Counted from the stretch's first letter, positions 6,685 through 14,148 are shown. The stretch: 20,799 nt of DNA from Persebacter sp051009035 (GCA_051009035.1 JBPCWY010000233.1:1-20799), one strand, 5' to 3'. Numbers and translations: made by a program. Notes: a model not told the origin generated them from the sequence alone.

Positions 6685-7584
6685 ATGAAACCCGCGCTTT
6701 CCATTGTATTTTTTACCGTTTTCTCCGGCGGGGGGCTGGGGTTGGCGGCGGTGCTTGCGGTTTTTGCCGGCTCCGTTTCGCGGGCGGAATTTATCGCCGC
6801 CGCCGTGCTTGCGGTTTTGTTTACCGGCGGCGGGTTGTGCGCGTCCGTTTTGCATTTGGCGAATCCCAAAAATGCATGGCGCGCGTTGTCGCGCGTCCGC
6901 ACTTCGTGGCTTTCGCGCGAAGCGGTTTGCGCGCTGGTGTTTTTTCCGCTGTTCGGCGTTTGGACGCTGCTGGAATTTTTTCGCGGCGGCGAAAATGTTT
7001 TGTTGCGCGGCGCGGTTTTTGCCGCCGCCATGCTGACCGTGTTTTGCACGGCGATGATTTACCAGTCGCTCAAACCAATCGCCGCGTGGCATCATCCGCA
7101 AACCGCGTTTAATTATTTAATGTTTTCATTGCAAAGCGGCGCGCTGTTGTTTGCCGCGGTTGCGTCTTTTGGCGGCGGCGCGCCCCGCGCCGCGGTTGTT
7201 GCGGTGTTTGTTTTTACCGCCGCCGCCGCCGCCGGAAAAATTTTATATTACCGCCGCATCGGAAAAGCGAAAGGGATTCGCATCGGGCGCGCCGCCGGAT
7301 TTTCGCGCGCGCGCGCGCGGCTTTTGGATTCCGGCCATACCGCGCAAACTTTTCTCACCCGCGAATTTATTTTTCAACAACCGGCGGCAAAACTGCAAAG
7401 GTTAAGAATCGCATCTTTTTTGCTGTGCGTATTTGCGCCGCCGTTGGGCGCGGCGTTTGCCACGCGCGGCGTTTGCGCCGCCGCCGTTGTTTTATTATTC
7501 GTCGGATTGTTAATGGAAAGGTGGCTGTTTTTTGCCGAAGCCAAACATGCCGTCCGCGCGTATCACGGAGACGGCGCGCCGTAA
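6685..7584 (+). CDS. DmsC/SoeC-type membrane anchor subunit
   Basis: The 299-aa integral membrane protein has about eight hydrophobic segments (roughly 3-28, 35-57, 78-98, 105-127, 143-162, 168-188, 242-261 and 264-284). It carries the conserved DmsC-family block LHLANPKNAWRAL followed by RTSWLSRE at about 56-79. Such subunits anchor a DmsB-type ferredoxin subunit and exchange electrons with the quinone pool. Its natural partner is the ferredoxin subunit at 5140, about 820 nt upstream; the intervening GIY-YIG and repeat DNA means it may need its own promoter or readthrough. A (CG)8 run at 7304-7319 encodes an Arg-Ala alternation near residue 207. The upstream ribosome binding site is weak. 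Confidence 0.85.
   Translation: MKPALSIVFFTVFSGGGLGLAAVLAVFAGSVSRAEFIAAAVLAVLFTGGGLCASVLHLANPKNAWRALSRVRTSWLSREAVCALVFFPLFGVWTLLEFFRGGENVLLRGAVFAAAMLTVFCTAMIYQSLKPIAAWHHPQTAFNYLMFSLQSGALLFAAVASFGGGAPRAAVVAVFVFTAAAAAGKILYYRRIGKAKGIRIGRAAGFSRARARLLDSGHTAQTFLTREFIFQQPAAKLQRLRIASFLLCVFAPPLGAAFATRGVCAAAVVLLFVGLLMERWLFFAEAKHAVRAYHGDGAP
7304..7319. repeat. (CG)8 dinucleotide run
   Basis: Eight uninterrupted CG dinucleotides lie inside the DmsC-like gene, coding for alternating Arg and Ala in a cytoplasm-like loop. Slippage by one unit would shift the frame, and alternating CG can adopt Z-DNA. Confidence 0.9.
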
Positions 7585-7676
7585 TTTTTTTACGCGCCCG
7601 TTTGTTTTATATTTTTAGAGATATGAATTTACGGGCGGGGCAACGCTTTTAGTTTATCAATAGCGGACGGATTTGC

Positions 7677-7701
7677 TTATTGCGCGAAATTGCCGCAATA
7701 A
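7677..7701. other. Hairpin between convergent genes
   Basis: TTATTGCG and CGCAATAA form a perfect 8-bp inverted repeat with a 9-nt loop in the 138-nt gap between the DmsC-like gene (+) and metY (-). Neither strand has a following T-run, so it is only a weak terminator candidate. No other terminator is evident in this gap. Confidence 0.35.
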
Positions 7702-7722
7702 ATTGCGAAACGGCTTGGCGGA

Positions 7723-9009
7723 TTAATCTTTGACGGCGGCGTTAATTGCCTGGTCCAAATCCCATAAAATATCGTCAAGCGTTTCCAATCCCACCGAAAG
7801 GCGAATCATTTCGGGGAGGATTCCGGCGGCGCGTTGTTGCTCTTCGTTCATTTGCCGGTGCGTTGTGGACGCCGGATGAATCACCAAACTTTTAATATCG
7901 CCGATGTTGGCGAGGTGGCTGCACAGCCGGACATTTTCAATAAAACGCGCGCCCGCCGCCGCGCCGCCGCTGACGCCGAAAGTTAAAATGCCGCTGCCGC
8001 CGGACAAATATTTTTTTGCCAATGCATAACGCGGATTATCCGGCAACAACGGATAATTAACCCATTTTACTTTTGGATGGCGGGTTAAAAATTCCGCCGC
8101 GGCGAGGGCGTTTTCGCTGTGCCGCTGCATGCGCAGGGGCAGCGTTTCCATGCCCTGCAAAAATAAAAAGGAATGAAACGGCGACAACGCCGCGCCGAAA
8201 GTGCGGAGAATTTCGCAACGCGCGCGCATCGTATAACCGAAGTCGCCGAATGTTTCGTAAAACCGGACGCCGTGATAACCCGGCGACGGTTCCGTCATGC
8301 CCGGAAAATTGCCGTTGTCCCACGGAAATTTTCCCGATTCAATAATGACGCCGCCGAGCGAAGTGCCGTGTCCGCCGATGTATTTTGTCGCCGAATGCAA
8401 AACGATGTCCGCGCCCCAATCCAGCGGGCGGCACAACACCGGGCTGGGAATCGTATTGTCCACCATCAGCGGCAATCCCGCATCGCGCGCGATTTTGGCG
8501 GCGGCTTCAATGTCTAAAATATTGCCGAGCGGATTGCCCAGAGTTTCGGCGAATATCAGGCGCGTTTTTTTGTTAATCGCGCGGGCGAAATTTTCCGGTT
8601 CGTCCCCGTCTACAAAATGCGCGGTAATGCCGAGGTTGCGAAAATTAAAATCCAGCAGCGAATAGTTTCCGCCGTATAAAGTTTTTGCCGCGACAACTTC
8701 GTCCCCCTGCCGCAACAACGCAAGCATGGCGACCGCCGCCGCCGCCATGCCGGATGCGGTCGCCAATGCGGCGCGCCCGTTTTCGGCGGCGGCGGCGCGT
8801 TCTTCAAACATCGCCGTCGTCGGGTTGGAGAGGCGCGTATAAACATTGCCGAAAGTTTGCAGGTTAAACAAACTTGCGGCGTGTTCGGCGCTGTCAAAAA
8901 CATATGAGGCGGTTTGGTAAATCGGCGCGGCGCGCGCGCCGGTGTCGCCGTCCGGGATTTGTCCGGCGTGCGCGCACAAAGTTTCCAGCCCGAATTTGCG
9001 TTCGCTCAT
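7723..9009 (-). CDS. metY: O-acetylhomoserine sulfhydrylase (aminocarboxypropyltransferase)
   Basis: MetY makes homocysteine from O-acetylhomoserine and sulfide (or methionine from methanethiol) using PLP. The 428-aa length and motifs fit the OAH/OAS sulfhydrylase branch of the Cys/Met metabolism PLP enzymes: LETLCAHAGQIPD near the start, YTRLSNPT at 57-64, LYGGNYSLLDF at 111-121, the PLP lysine K209 in SATKYIGGHG, and NFPGMTEPSPGYHG further on. The C-terminal SVGLETLDDILWDLDQA block is also typical. The gene begins six nt after the stop of the CoA-binding protein gene, so the two form a bicistronic unit. A cystathionine gamma-synthase role is less likely because of the insertion after the PLP site. 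No SAM riboswitch is visible upstream. Confidence 0.93.
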   Translation of the reverse strand: MSERKFGLETLCAHAGQIPDGDTGARAAPIYQTASYVFDSAEHAASLFNLQTFGNVYTRLSNPTTAMFEERAAAAENGRAALATASGMAAAAVAMLALLRQGDEVVAAKTLYGGNYSLLDFNFRNLGITAHFVDGDEPENFARAINKKTRLIFAETLGNPLGNILDIEAAAKIARDAGLPLMVDNTIPSPVLCRPLDWGADIVLHSATKYIGGHGTSLGGVIIESGKFPWDNGNFPGMTEPSPGYHGVRFYETFGDFGYTMRARCEILRTFGAALSPFHSFLFLQGMETLPLRMQRHSENALAAAEFLTRHPKVKWVNYPLLPDNPRYALAKKYLSGGSGILTFGVSGGAAAGARFIENVRLCSHLANIGDIKSLVIHPASTTHRQMNEEQQRAAGILPEMIRLSVGLETLDDILWDLDQAINAAVKD

Positions 9010-9015
9010 TTTCGT

Positions 9016-9477
9016 TCAGACGGCGCGGCGGCGCGGCGAAATAACGCCGGTATTGACTCCGGCAAAATTGAGCCCGCCGAACAGCCGCGCATGTTCAATT
9101 TTCATGCAGCGGTCGCCCACCACTTGCATTCCGGATTCTTCGGCGATGGCGGCGGCTTCGGCATTGCAAACGCCGAGTTGCATCCAAAATACGCGTGCCC
9201 CCGCCGCCGCCGCTTGTTGCGCCAGCGCGGGCATTTCTTCGGCGCGACGAAAGCAGTCCGCCACATCGGCGCGCGGGGCGGAAGCCAAATCCGGATAACA
9301 TTTGCGCCCCAATATTTCGGAATAGGAGGGATTGACCGGATATATTTCGTAGCCGTGCGACAGGAGATACGAGGCGGCGAAATAACTGGGGCGGTGCCAT
9401 TTTGCCGACAAACCGACAATGGCGACGGTCCGGCATTCGCCGAGCATGCGGCGCAATTCTGCGGCGGAATCAATCAT
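9016..9477 (-). CDS. CoA-binding (YccU-like) Rossmann protein
   Basis: The 153-aa protein is a stand-alone CoA_binding domain. It has the N-terminal Rossmann strand and loop TVAIVGLSAKWHRPS (VGLS at 21-24), the YPVNP strand at 46-50, and the family signature DRCMKIEH at 122-129. The family relates to the nucleotide-binding part of succinyl-CoA synthetase, but its cellular role is not established. It lies immediately upstream of metY, a pairing I have seen in other proteobacteria, which suggests a link to sulfur amino acid or thiol metabolism. The ATG lies six bases after an extended -10 element, with no Shine-Dalgarno sequence. Confidence 0.88.
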   Translation of the reverse strand: MIDSAAELRRMLGECRTVAIVGLSAKWHRPSYFAASYLLSHGYEIYPVNPSYSEILGRKCYPDLASAPRADVADCFRRAEEMPALAQQAAAAGARVFWMQLGVCNAEAAAIAEESGMQVVGDRCMKIEHARLFGGLNFAGVNTGVISPRRRAV

Positions 9478-9483
9478 GGCGGA

Positions 9484-9489
9484 ATTCTA
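9484..9489 (-). promoter_or_regulatory. Extended -10 element of the CoA-binding gene/metY operon
   Basis: On the minus strand TGG-TAGAAT forms an extended -10 (TGn motif), followed by six bases and the ATG at 9477. This predicts a leaderless transcript. The -35 region is poor, consistent with reliance on the TGn extension. Confidence 0.5.
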
Positions 9490-9597
9490 CCACGCCGCGC
9501 GAAAGTTTGCCGCCCGCCATTTGCCAAAATCGGGTTTGGCGGTTTCGCCGGGGTTTGCCGCATTTTTCGCAGTTCCGAAAAGTTTTCCGGTTTTTTT

Positions 9598-9625
9598 CGG
9601 CGCGCGAAAAGGAATTTGCGCGCCG
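9598..9625. repeat. 8-bp dyad upstream of the leuL promoter
   Basis: CGGCGCGC (9598-9605) and GCGCGCCG (9618-9625) are perfect inverted arms around a 12-nt A-rich spacer, ending 11 bp before the -35 box. It could be an activator or repressor site. It lacks a T-run in the right place to be a terminator. Confidence 0.45.
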
Positions 9626-9636
9626 GCGGGGTAAAT

Positions 9637-9665
9637 TTGACAGCGCGGCGGGTTTGTGGTAAAAT
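9637..9665 (+). promoter_or_regulatory. Consensus sigma70 promoter of the leuL-leuA unit
   Basis: A perfect TTGACA (9637-9642), a 17-bp spacer and TAAAAT (9660-9665) with an upstream TGG make a near-ideal extended promoter. Transcription should start around 9671-9673, directly before the leader-peptide ATG at 9674. Confidence 0.85.
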
Positions 9666-9673
9666 AAAAAATT

Positions 9674-9781
9674 ATGGGGATTTACCGCCAAACGATTCAT
9701 CCCGCGCAGCCGTTTTGCGGCGCGCCGTTGTTGCCGTTGCCGCTGTCGTTGCGGTTGTTGCTGCGCCGCCCGGCGCACTAA
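9674..9781 (+). CDS. leuL: Leucine-rich leader peptide of leuA
   Basis: A 35-codon ORF lies between a consensus promoter and leuA. Residues 19-30 read LLPLPLSLRLLL, eight leucines in twelve positions (six TTG, two CTG codons, 9728-9763). This is the hallmark of leucine-sensing attenuation leaders such as enterobacterial leuL: ribosome stalling at uncharged tRNA-Leu would report leucine shortage. The ATG lies eight bases after the -10 box and has no ribosome binding site, so the leader is probably translated from a leaderless mRNA. The stop codon is 73 nt before the leuA ATG. The peptide itself probably has no function other than being translated. Confidence 0.8.
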   Translation: MGIYRQTIHPAQPFCGAPLLPLPLSLRLLLRRPAH

Positions 9782-9847
9782 CTCTTCCCTCCCCCCTCCC
9801 CAACCCCCCGCCCTTTTTATTTTTTTATTCCGCCCTTGCGGAAGGAG
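9762..9847 (+). promoter_or_regulatory. Attenuation/leader region between leuL and leuA
   Basis: A GC hairpin TGCGCC-GCCC-GGCGCA (9762-9777) overlaps the last leader leucine codon. It is followed by a C-rich then T-rich stretch, 9782-9831, with only one G. The T-tract (9814-9828) is not preceded by a GC stem, so it is not a standard intrinsic attenuator. The G-poor, C-rich tract resembles a Rho-loading site. The ribosome binding site GGAAGGAG (9840-9847) can pair with CTCTTCC (9782-9788), apart from one bulge, which offers translational control instead. A small CCGC/GCGG hairpin (9830-9841) also touches the ribosome binding site. Confidence 0.55.
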
Positions 9848-9854
9848 CGTTATT

Positions 9855-11399
9855 ATGAATAGCGACAAGTTGATTATTTTTGACACAACTTTGCGAGACG
9901 GCGAACAAAGCGCCGGTGCGGCGATGAGCGCCGCCGACAAGTTGAAAATCGCGCTGCAGCTTGAGCGGCTGCGCGCGGATGTGATTGAAGCCGGATTTCC
10001 GGCGTCCAGCCGCGGCGATTTTCTCGCCGTGCAGGATATTGCGCGGCGCGTGAAAGAAAGCATTGTGTGCGGTTTGGCGCGCGCCAATACAAAAGACATT
10101 ACCGCCGCCGGCGAAGCAATCGCCCCGGCGCGGCGCAAGCGGCTGCATACTTTTATCGCGACTTCGCCGATTCACATGGCGAAAAAACTGCGCATGACTC
10201 CGGACGAAGTATTGGCGCGCGCGGTAGCGGCGGTCAAAGAAGCGCGGCAGTGGACGGATGATGTGGAATTTTCTCCCGAAGACGCGGGACGCTCCGAAGA
10301 GGATTTTCTCTGCCGCGTTTTAGAAGCGGCGATTGCGGCGGGCGCGACAACGGTCAACATTCCGGACACCGTCGGCTATACGATGCCGCACCAATTTGGC
10401 GCGCTCATCGGGCGTTTGATGGAGCGGGTGCCGAACGCCGGGCGCGCGGTGTTTTCGGTGCATTGCCACAACGATTTGGGGATGGCGGTTGCAAACTCCC
10501 TCGCCGCCGTGCTGGCGGGGGCGCGGCAAGTGGAGGGGACAATTAACGGCATCGGCGAACGCGCCGGCAATACCGCGCTGGAAGAAGTGATTATGGCGGT
10601 GCGCACGCGCCGCGATGTGTTTTCCTGCGACAGCGGCGCGGACGCCTGCCAGCTGCTCGCGGCGAGCAAAATGGTTTCTTCCATCACCGGCTTTCCGGTG
10701 CAGCCGAACAAGGCGATTGTCGGGGCGAACGCTTTCGCGCACGAGTCCGGCATCCACCAGGACGGCGTGTTAAAACACAAGGAAACTTACGAAATTATGT
10801 CGGCGGAAGATGTCGGCTGGGCGTCCAACCGGATTTGTCTCGGCAAACTTTCCGGACGCAACGCCCTCAAAACGCGCTTGGCGGAATTGGGCGTGCATTT
10901 TGCGGAAGACGCCGCGTTTGACGCCGCATTTGCCCGGTTTAAAGAATTGGCGGACAAAAAGCGCGATATTTACGACGACGATTTGTTGGAAATCGCCGCC
11001 GCCGACAACGGCGCGGGCGCGGAAGAATACCGCCTCGCCTCGTTTTCGCTGCACAGCGAAAGCGGCGCGCGCCCGCGCGCCTCGCTCGTATTTACCGCCG
11101 GCGGGCGGGAATTGCGCGCCGAAGCCGAAGGGGACGGGCAAGTGGACGCGGCGTTTCGCGCGGTGGAAAGCGCGGTGCAAAGCGGCGCATCGGTGTCGCT
11201 GTATTCCGTCCGCAACATTACCGAAGGCAGCGACGCGCAGGGCGATGTTTCGGTGCGGTTAACCAAAGGCGAATTAAGCGCGGCGGGACGCGGGACGGAT
11301 ACCGATATTGTCGTCGCTTCGGTCAAAGCGTATCTCAACGCGCTGGGGCGGCTGCAAACCGCCGCCGTGCGCGCGCATCCGCAACGGCGCGCGGTATAG
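9855..11399 (+). CDS. leuA: 2-isopropylmalate synthase
   Basis: LeuA condenses acetyl-CoA with 2-oxoisovalerate, the first committed step of leucine synthesis, and is feedback-inhibited by leucine. The 514-aa protein has the DRE-TIM barrel signature FDTTLRDGEQ (9-18), the metal histidines in SVHCHNDLG (H203, H205), GTINGIGERAGN (228-239) and HESGIHQDG (296-304). A C-terminal LeuA dimer/regulatory domain runs from about 390 to the end (SLYSVRNITEG, GTDTDIVVASVKAYLNAL). The start is firm: ATG with GGAAGGAG seven bases upstream. The gene lies behind a leucine leader peptide, so leucine-controlled expression is expected. It is followed after eight nt by an MFS transporter gene; leuB, leuC and leuD are not in the window. 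Citramalate or homocitrate synthase is unlikely given the leucine leader. Confidence 0.96.
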   Translation: MNSDKLIIFDTTLRDGEQSAGAAMSAADKLKIALQLERLRADVIEAGFPASSRGDFLAVQDIARRVKESIVCGLARANTKDITAAGEAIAPARRKRLHTFIATSPIHMAKKLRMTPDEVLARAVAAVKEARQWTDDVEFSPEDAGRSEEDFLCRVLEAAIAAGATTVNIPDTVGYTMPHQFGALIGRLMERVPNAGRAVFSVHCHNDLGMAVANSLAAVLAGARQVEGTINGIGERAGNTALEEVIMAVRTRRDVFSCDSGADACQLLAASKMVSSITGFPVQPNKAIVGANAFAHESGIHQDGVLKHKETYEIMSAEDVGWASNRICLGKLSGRNALKTRLAELGVHFAEDAAFDAAFARFKELADKKRDIYDDDLLEIAAADNGAGAEEYRLASFSLHSESGARPRASLVFTAGGRELRAEAEGDGQVDAAFRAVESAVQSGASVSLYSVRNITEGSDAQGDVSVRLTKGELSAAGRGTDTDIVVASVKAYLNALGRLQTAAVRAHPQRRAV

Positions 11400-11407
11400 G
11401 CGCGGTT

Positions 11408-12628
11408 TTGCCCGAAAAAATATTGCTGCAAGGCAAAGACCGCGCCGTAGTGGTCATCGCCGCCGGAGCGGTGTTTATCTGCCTGACGATGGGCGTGCGC
11501 CAGAGTTTCGGTTTATATCTTGCGCCGTTTACCGAAGACCTCGGCGCGCTCGGCATCGGCGCGTTTTCGTTTGCGGTGGGATTGCAAAATATTATGTGGG
11601 GAATCGCAGCGCCCCTGTTTGGAATGGTCGCCGACCGGCGCGGACCCGTCGGGGCGGCGGCAACGGGCGGCGCGTTGTATGTTTGCGGGATGTTGCTGAT
11701 GTCTTCCGCGGCGGATGCGGGCGGTTTTATTTTGGCGCAGTGTTTTATCGGTTTTGGCATTGCGGGCGCGGGTTTTTCGGTCATTCTCGGCGCGGCGGGA
11801 AAAGTCGCGCCGCCCGCCCACCGCTCCATGATTTTGGCAATCGTCACCGCGGCGGGTTCTTTCGGGCAGTTTGCGCTTGTGCCGGTTGCGCAATATCTTT
11901 TGGAATGGCTCGGACCGCGCGGCAGTTTGCAGGCGCAAGCGGGGATTTTGGTGCTGCTTGTATTATTGGCGCCGTTGTTGCGCCTGCCGCCGGAAGCGCC
12001 GCGCGCGGCGGGACAAAACGGCGGCGGCGGCGTATTGCGTTGCGCGTTCGGCTCGCGCGGTTATGTATTATTAAATTTGGGATTTTTCGTTTGCGGATTC
12101 CAACTCGTATTTATCGCGACCCACCTGCCAAAATACGCCGCCGACAGCGGAGTCGGCGAATCGGCGGCGGCGTGGGCGCTGGCGATGGTCGGATTATTTA
12201 ATATTTTCGGCACTTTGGCGTGCGGCTGGCTGGGCGGGCGTTTCGCCAAAAAAAGCGTCTTGTCGGTTTTTTATTTACTGCGCTCGGCGGTCATCGTTTT
12301 ATTTTTAATCGTCCCGCTAACTTCGGTTTCGGTTGTTGTTTTCGGCGCGCTGATGGGATTGCTGTGGCTGGGGACGGTGCCGTTAACCAGCGGTTTAATT
12401 TCGGTATTTTTCGGCGTCCGCCATTTGTCCATGCTCTACGGCGTTACTTTTTTCATGCACCAAGCCGGCTCGTTTTTGGGCGCGTGGCTGGGCGGGCGGT
12501 TATACAACGCATTCGGCAATTACGATATAATGTGGGCGTCCGCCGCGCTGCTCGGCGTCGTTGCGGCGCTGTTGCACTGGCCGATACGGGAGCGCGAAGA
12601 CGCAACATTCGCCCGCAGTTTTGCTTAA
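11408..12628 (+). CDS. MFS transporter
   Basis: The 406-aa protein has twelve predicted membrane segments in two halves, separated by a short loop at about 196-212 (PPEAPRAAGQNGGGG). The MGVRQSFGLYLAPFTEDLG segment after TM1 and GMVADRRGP (the loop 2-3 MFS motif) place it in the major facilitator superfamily. It resembles the oxalate/formate and monocarboxylate-type branch, though the substrate cannot be assigned. It begins with TTG eight nt after the leuA stop. The first in-frame ATG (11489) would remove most of the first membrane segment, so the TTG is kept. Cotranscription with leuA places it under the leucine leader, which hints at a substrate connected with branched-chain or keto-acid metabolism; this is only inference. 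A weak AATGCA/TGCATT hairpin follows the stop. Confidence 0.85.
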   Translation: MPEKILLQGKDRAVVVIAAGAVFICLTMGVRQSFGLYLAPFTEDLGALGIGAFSFAVGLQNIMWGIAAPLFGMVADRRGPVGAAATGGALYVCGMLLMSSAADAGGFILAQCFIGFGIAGAGFSVILGAAGKVAPPAHRSMILAIVTAAGSFGQFALVPVAQYLLEWLGPRGSLQAQAGILVLLVLLAPLLRLPPEAPRAAGQNGGGGVLRCAFGSRGYVLLNLGFFVCGFQLVFIATHLPKYAADSGVGESAAAWALAMVGLFNIFGTLACGWLGGRFAKKSVLSVFYLLRSAVIVLFLIVPLTSVSVVVFGALMGLLWLGTVPLTSGLISVFFGVRHLSMLYGVTFFMHQAGSFLGAWLGGRLYNAFGNYDIMWASAALLGVVAALLHWPIREREDATFARSFA

Positions 12629-12732
12629 TGCATTTCAATTTGCATTTTAGTTAATTCACTTAACCAATTTAATCAAAAAACAATGTTTTCGGATAACTTT
12701 GCCGCCGCCCGAAAATTGACGGGTAAAAATTA

Positions 12733-14148
12733 ATGCCCGCGGCGGATTCGGCGCGGTTTGAAAAATTCGCCGCGCTTTGCGGCGAAAAAAATATTATTGC
12801 CGGCGATGTGGCGGGCAATAAATACCTGCGCGATTTTTTAGGGCAATACGAAGGGCGCGCGTTTGCCGTCCTTACGCCCGAAACGACGGCGCAAGTTTCC
12901 GCAATTATTAAACTTTGCGGCGAAACAAAAACGCCCGTCGTCCCGCAGGGCGGCAACACCGGCTACCGCGGCGGATGCATTCCGGACGGCGGCGGGCGCG
13001 CGGTTATTTTATCGTTGGAGAAAATGCGCGGTGCGCCAAAAGTTTGCGCCGCATCGCAAACAATACATGCGGCAGCGGGCTGCGTTTTGGAAGAATTGCA
13101 AAACGCCGGCGCCGGCGCCGGATTCTTTTTTCCCTTAAATTTAGGGGCGAAAGGGCGCTGCCAAATCGGGGGCAATTTGGCGACAAACGCGGGCGGGTTA
13201 AATTTTTTGCGCTACGGCGGCGCGCGCGAATTATGCCTCGGTTTGGAAGCCGTTTTGCCGTCCGGCGAAATTATGGATTTGCTTTCCGCGCCGCGCAAAA
13301 ACAACAGCGGTTATGATTTAAAAAATTTGCTTGTCGGCAGCGAAGGCACTTTGGGCGTGATTACCGCCGCGCGCATGAAAATTGTCGCGCCGCCGCCGCA
13401 TCGCGCCGCCGCGTTTGCCGCGGCGGACGATATGGAATCCGCGCTGGCGTTGCTTTCCGTTTGCCGCGAAAAAACCGGAAACATGTTGGAATGCGCCGAA
13501 GTCATGCCGCGCGCGCTGCTGCTTTTATTGCAAAAACATTTTCCGAATCTTGCGCCCCCGTTTGCCGCGCCGCCGCCGCTCGCCGTGTTGGTGGAAGCGG
13601 CGGGGGAAAACGGCATCGGCGAAAATTTGCAAAACGCGCTCGCCGAAGCGCAACAACGCGGAATTATCTCGGACGCCGTGTTGGCGCTTTCGGAAACGCA
13701 GCGGCGGCGGCTTTGGGAATTGCGCGAGCTTGCGCCCGAAGCGACAAAGCGCGAAGGGCGCTGGCTAAAATTGGATGTTTGTTTGCCGCTGCAAAATCTC
13801 GCGGCGTTTGCCGCCGCCGCGCGGAAGATGCTTGCCGTCGCGGACCCGGACGGCGTGCATATCGTTTCTTTCGGGCATTTGGGGGACGGCAATTTACATT
13901 TGTCGCTGCGCCCGCAAAACCGCGCCCCCGAAGAAAATCCAGCGGCGGCGGAAAATATCCAAAACGGCGTTTTTCAACTCGTTTTGGAAAACGGCGGGGC
14001 GTTTAGCGCCGAACACGGAATCGGGCGGATGCACGCCGCGGCGTTGCGTCGTTATAAAAATCCGGCGGCATATTCGGCGATGCGCGCCGTCAAAACCGCG
14101 CTGGACCCGGGCAATATTATGAATCCGGGCGCGGTATTTTCCGATTAA
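12733..14148 (+). CDS. FAD-linked oxidase, D-2-hydroxyglutarate dehydrogenase-like
   Basis: The 471-aa flavoenzyme belongs to the GlcD/D-lactate/D-2-hydroxyglutarate dehydrogenase group. The PCMH-type FAD domain shows PQGGNTGYRGG (71-81), NLGAKGRCQIGGNLATNAGG (136-155) and NSGYDLKNLLVGSEGTLG (191-208). The C-terminal domain has GHLGDGNLH (381-389), with the metal-binding histidines, and EHGIG (427-431). The LGAKGxCxIGGNxATNAGG form favours D-2-hydroxyglutarate dehydrogenase over glycolate oxidase. In bacteria that enzyme clears D-2-hydroxyglutarate produced by SerA during serine synthesis. It stands alone: 104 nt from the MFS gene and 48 nt from mnmG. TAAAAA sits only three bases before the ATG, and no clear promoter or ribosome binding site was found. 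Confidence 0.85.
   Translation: MPAADSARFEKFAALCGEKNIIAGDVAGNKYLRDFLGQYEGRAFAVLTPETTAQVSAIIKLCGETKTPVVPQGGNTGYRGGCIPDGGGRAVILSLEKMRGAPKVCAASQTIHAAAGCVLEELQNAGAGAGFFFPLNLGAKGRCQIGGNLATNAGGLNFLRYGGARELCLGLEAVLPSGEIMDLLSAPRKNNSGYDLKNLLVGSEGTLGVITAARMKIVAPPPHRAAAFAAADDMESALALLSVCREKTGNMLECAEVMPRALLLLLQKHFPNLAPPFAAPPPLAVLVEAAGENGIGENLQNALAEAQQRGIISDAVLALSETQRRRLWELRELAPEATKREGRWLKLDVCLPLQNLAAFAAAARKMLAVADPDGVHIVSFGHLGDGNLHLSLRPQNRAPEENPAAAENIQNGVFQLVLENGGAFSAEHGIGRMHAAALRRYKNPAAYSAMRAVKTALDPGNIMNPGAVFSD

Noticed and set aside
9814..9828. Intrinsic attenuator at the T-tract of the leuA leader
   Set aside because: No G-rich partner exists to form a stem with the C-rich sequence directly upstream, so a classical terminator hairpin cannot be drawn.
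8914..9858. Plus-strand open frame of 314 codons over the CoA-binding gene and the leuA leader
   Set aside because: It is antisense to a recognised gene and crosses the leuL promoter and leader. Its composition is low-complexity with no family motif.
13311..13892. Antisense open frame of about 190 codons within the FAD oxidase gene
   Set aside because: Shadow frame opposite well-conserved motifs of the real gene.
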